This document shows positions 20,561 through 21,726 of a stretch of DNA of 21,726 bases, in pieces. The translations under genes and the position numbers were made by a program. The notes beneath the pieces are model-generated. The model ran no database searches. It worked only from the letters and a program-made list of their open reading frames with translations, and was not told the DNA's origin. Position 1 is the first letter of the stretch; every line of letters starts with the position of its first letter. Origin of the DNA: Psilocybe azurescens (Eukaryota; Basidiomycota; Agaricomycetes; Agaricales; Agrocybaceae); the NCBI GenBank assembly GCA_023853785.1, contig JAJIRX010000326.1:1-21726 (forward strand), written 5' to 3'.

Positions 20561-20574
20561 TTTACACGGCCCCC

Positions 20575-20936
20575 CATTTTTGGTCAGACTCCGGTCGGAC
20601 TCCGTCGGACTTTCTATATTCAGAATAACAATTTTTCTGGTCTAGGACTGCTGAAAATTTCCGGTGAGATTCCGGTGAGATTCCGGTGAATGTCCGACCA
20701 GACTACAAGTCCAACGGACTGTCCGGGTGGACTGTCCACTGGAATAATGCCAAACCAGCAGTCAAAGTCCAATGGAAATGACCAGACAGGACCAACGGAA
20801 GTCCATCGGAATCCCACCGGACATGACCATTGGAATTCCAACAGACAAGACCAACAGAAGTCCAACAGAAGTCCAACAGAAGTCCAATGGAAGTCCAATG
20901 GAAGTCCAACAGAAGTCCAACAGAATTCCAATGGAC
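20575..20936. repeat. GTCGGACTCCG repeats and 11 bp AGTCCAACAGA array
   Basis: From 20583 there are GACTCCGGTCGGACTCCG-type units, then three copies of GATTCCGGTGA near 20660-20690. From about 20849 to 20936 eight near-exact 11-base units follow (AGTCCAACAGA or AGTCCAATGGA). Because 11 is not a multiple of 3 and the unit lacks stops, all frames stay open; the Ser/Pro/Gln/Lys-rich frames here are repeat artefacts and not genes. Confidence 0.8.
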
Positions 20937-20959
20937 AGCAAGCAGAGGGTTGTTCATAT

Positions 20960-21726
20960 TAGTATTAATAAAAGAAAATATTAATAGAAAAATAAAACTT
21001 AGATCAATGAAAGAGTTATCACACATAGAACACAGTAGAGAGTATAGAGTCAATAGACTGATATATTTTTCTGAGTGTATGTGGTCCTTATCAACAGAAT
21101 TCTTTATTTTGTTCAGTCCGCAGGGTGAGCGGTCCGATGTGACACATTCAAAGTCACATGACTCAAATGTTTGTGAACCCGTGGCACAGATTAATTTCTT
21201 CCCACCCTTCATCTTTTCCCCCACCACCACCCACCTTTCCCCTCCCCCCCCCTCATTGCGTAGGCGGCTGTTCACAGCAAGGAGCAGTGTGGTGGGCCCC
21301 ACCGGTAAGTCATCCACCCCTGTCAGAACGAGTTGGCTGCTAACGGATTACACAGTAGGTTTCCCCCAGTGGACCTGCGTGGGGCTCGCAACACTCGCCA
21401 ATACGTGAGCAGCGCCCAGCGCCCATGCGTTCGAATGCCCGTCACCTGCCGAGTTCACCAACAGCGCCCAGTGTGCATGCTTTGGGATCCCACCTTGCTG
21501 AGTCGAGCCAGTGCTGCCCGGTGAGCCCCCTCTCCTCCTCTTTACGTTCTGCATTCACTGACCCTCGTTTCGCGAGTGCCATTGCACCCTGTTTGGTATG
21601 CGACACCCACCCCGTTCCCCTTCAGACGGCTGTCGCCCTCTGTTTCGCATGCTACACCCATCCCTTCCCCCTCCGGATTGTCATCCCCCGCGTTTCTCAT
21701 GCAACAGAGCACAATGCCCTCTTGGG
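20960..21726. other. Spacer and degenerate 50 bp repeat at window end
   Basis: AT-rich up to 21110, then GC-rich. 21200-21256 is a pyrimidine tract with a run of C. Near 21405 and 21459 there are two CAGCGCCCAG-containing segments about 54 bases apart. From 21567 to 21710 GTTTCGCATGC-type units recur at 21567, 21591, 21642 and 21692, spaced by about 50 bases (or half that). Open frames here overlap on both strands and show no domain. Confidence 0.45.

Noticed and set aside
20690..21408. Long frames on both strands of 90-204 codons, rich in Ser, Pro, Lys and Trp
   Set aside because: They are generated by the 11 bp and GGACTCC-type repeats, which lack stops in all frames.
21425..21440. tRNA T-loop-like GTTCGAATGCC
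   Set aside because: No acceptor stem, D-arm or anticodon arm could be placed around it.

Overview
The window looks like a gene-poor, repeat-rich and decaying stretch of an Agaricomycete (mushroom-forming basidiomycete) chromosome. The evidence is several 46-75 bp spliceosomal introns with GT..AG ends, F-box-type proteins, a 7-transmembrane (7TM) protein of a kind common in agarics, and a reverse transcriptase resembling the endonuclease-deficient Penelope-like elements known from basidiomycetes. No species can be named from sequence alone.

Layout: 1-1.9 kb, no recognisable gene. 1.9-3.25 kb (minus), the only clean gene: a six-exon 7TM membrane protein of 353 residues that no single ORF reveals. 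3.3-6.2 kb, intergenic, nothing convincing. 6.2-7.6 kb (minus), a decayed FHA-domain protein gene (SLMAP/Far10/Vps64-like) with stop codons and frameshifts. 8.16-8.69 kb (plus), a broken F-box-like gene. 8.7-11.1 kb, intergenic. 11.13-13.17 kb (minus), an F-box protein gene with a 230 bp intron and two apparent 1-base losses. 13.3-14.7 kb, G-rich and repeat-bearing spacer. 14.7-18.5 kb (minus), a Penelope-like reverse transcriptase pseudogene split by a 1.92 kb insertion that left a 5 bp target duplication (ACCGT). 18.5-21.7 kb, AT-rich repeat mosaic: a 150 bp tandem duplication carrying CACGTG palindromes, an inverted copy of part of the insertion, arrays of GGAGTCCA-like and 11 bp AGTCCAACAGA repeats, and a degenerate 50 bp repeat at the end.

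The main biological story is layered transposon activity and gene decay, not a working pathway. The most unusual item is the 1.92 kb insertion: it carries about fifteen copies of a GCGATCGC/GTGATCGC-like octamer, has no coding capacity, and sits exactly between two codons-worth of a reverse transcriptase that can be followed across it. Many disruptions are 1-base losses, several beside G runs, so assembly error must be separated from true pseudogenisation; the stop codons made by C-to-T or G-to-A changes are harder to explain as sequencing error.
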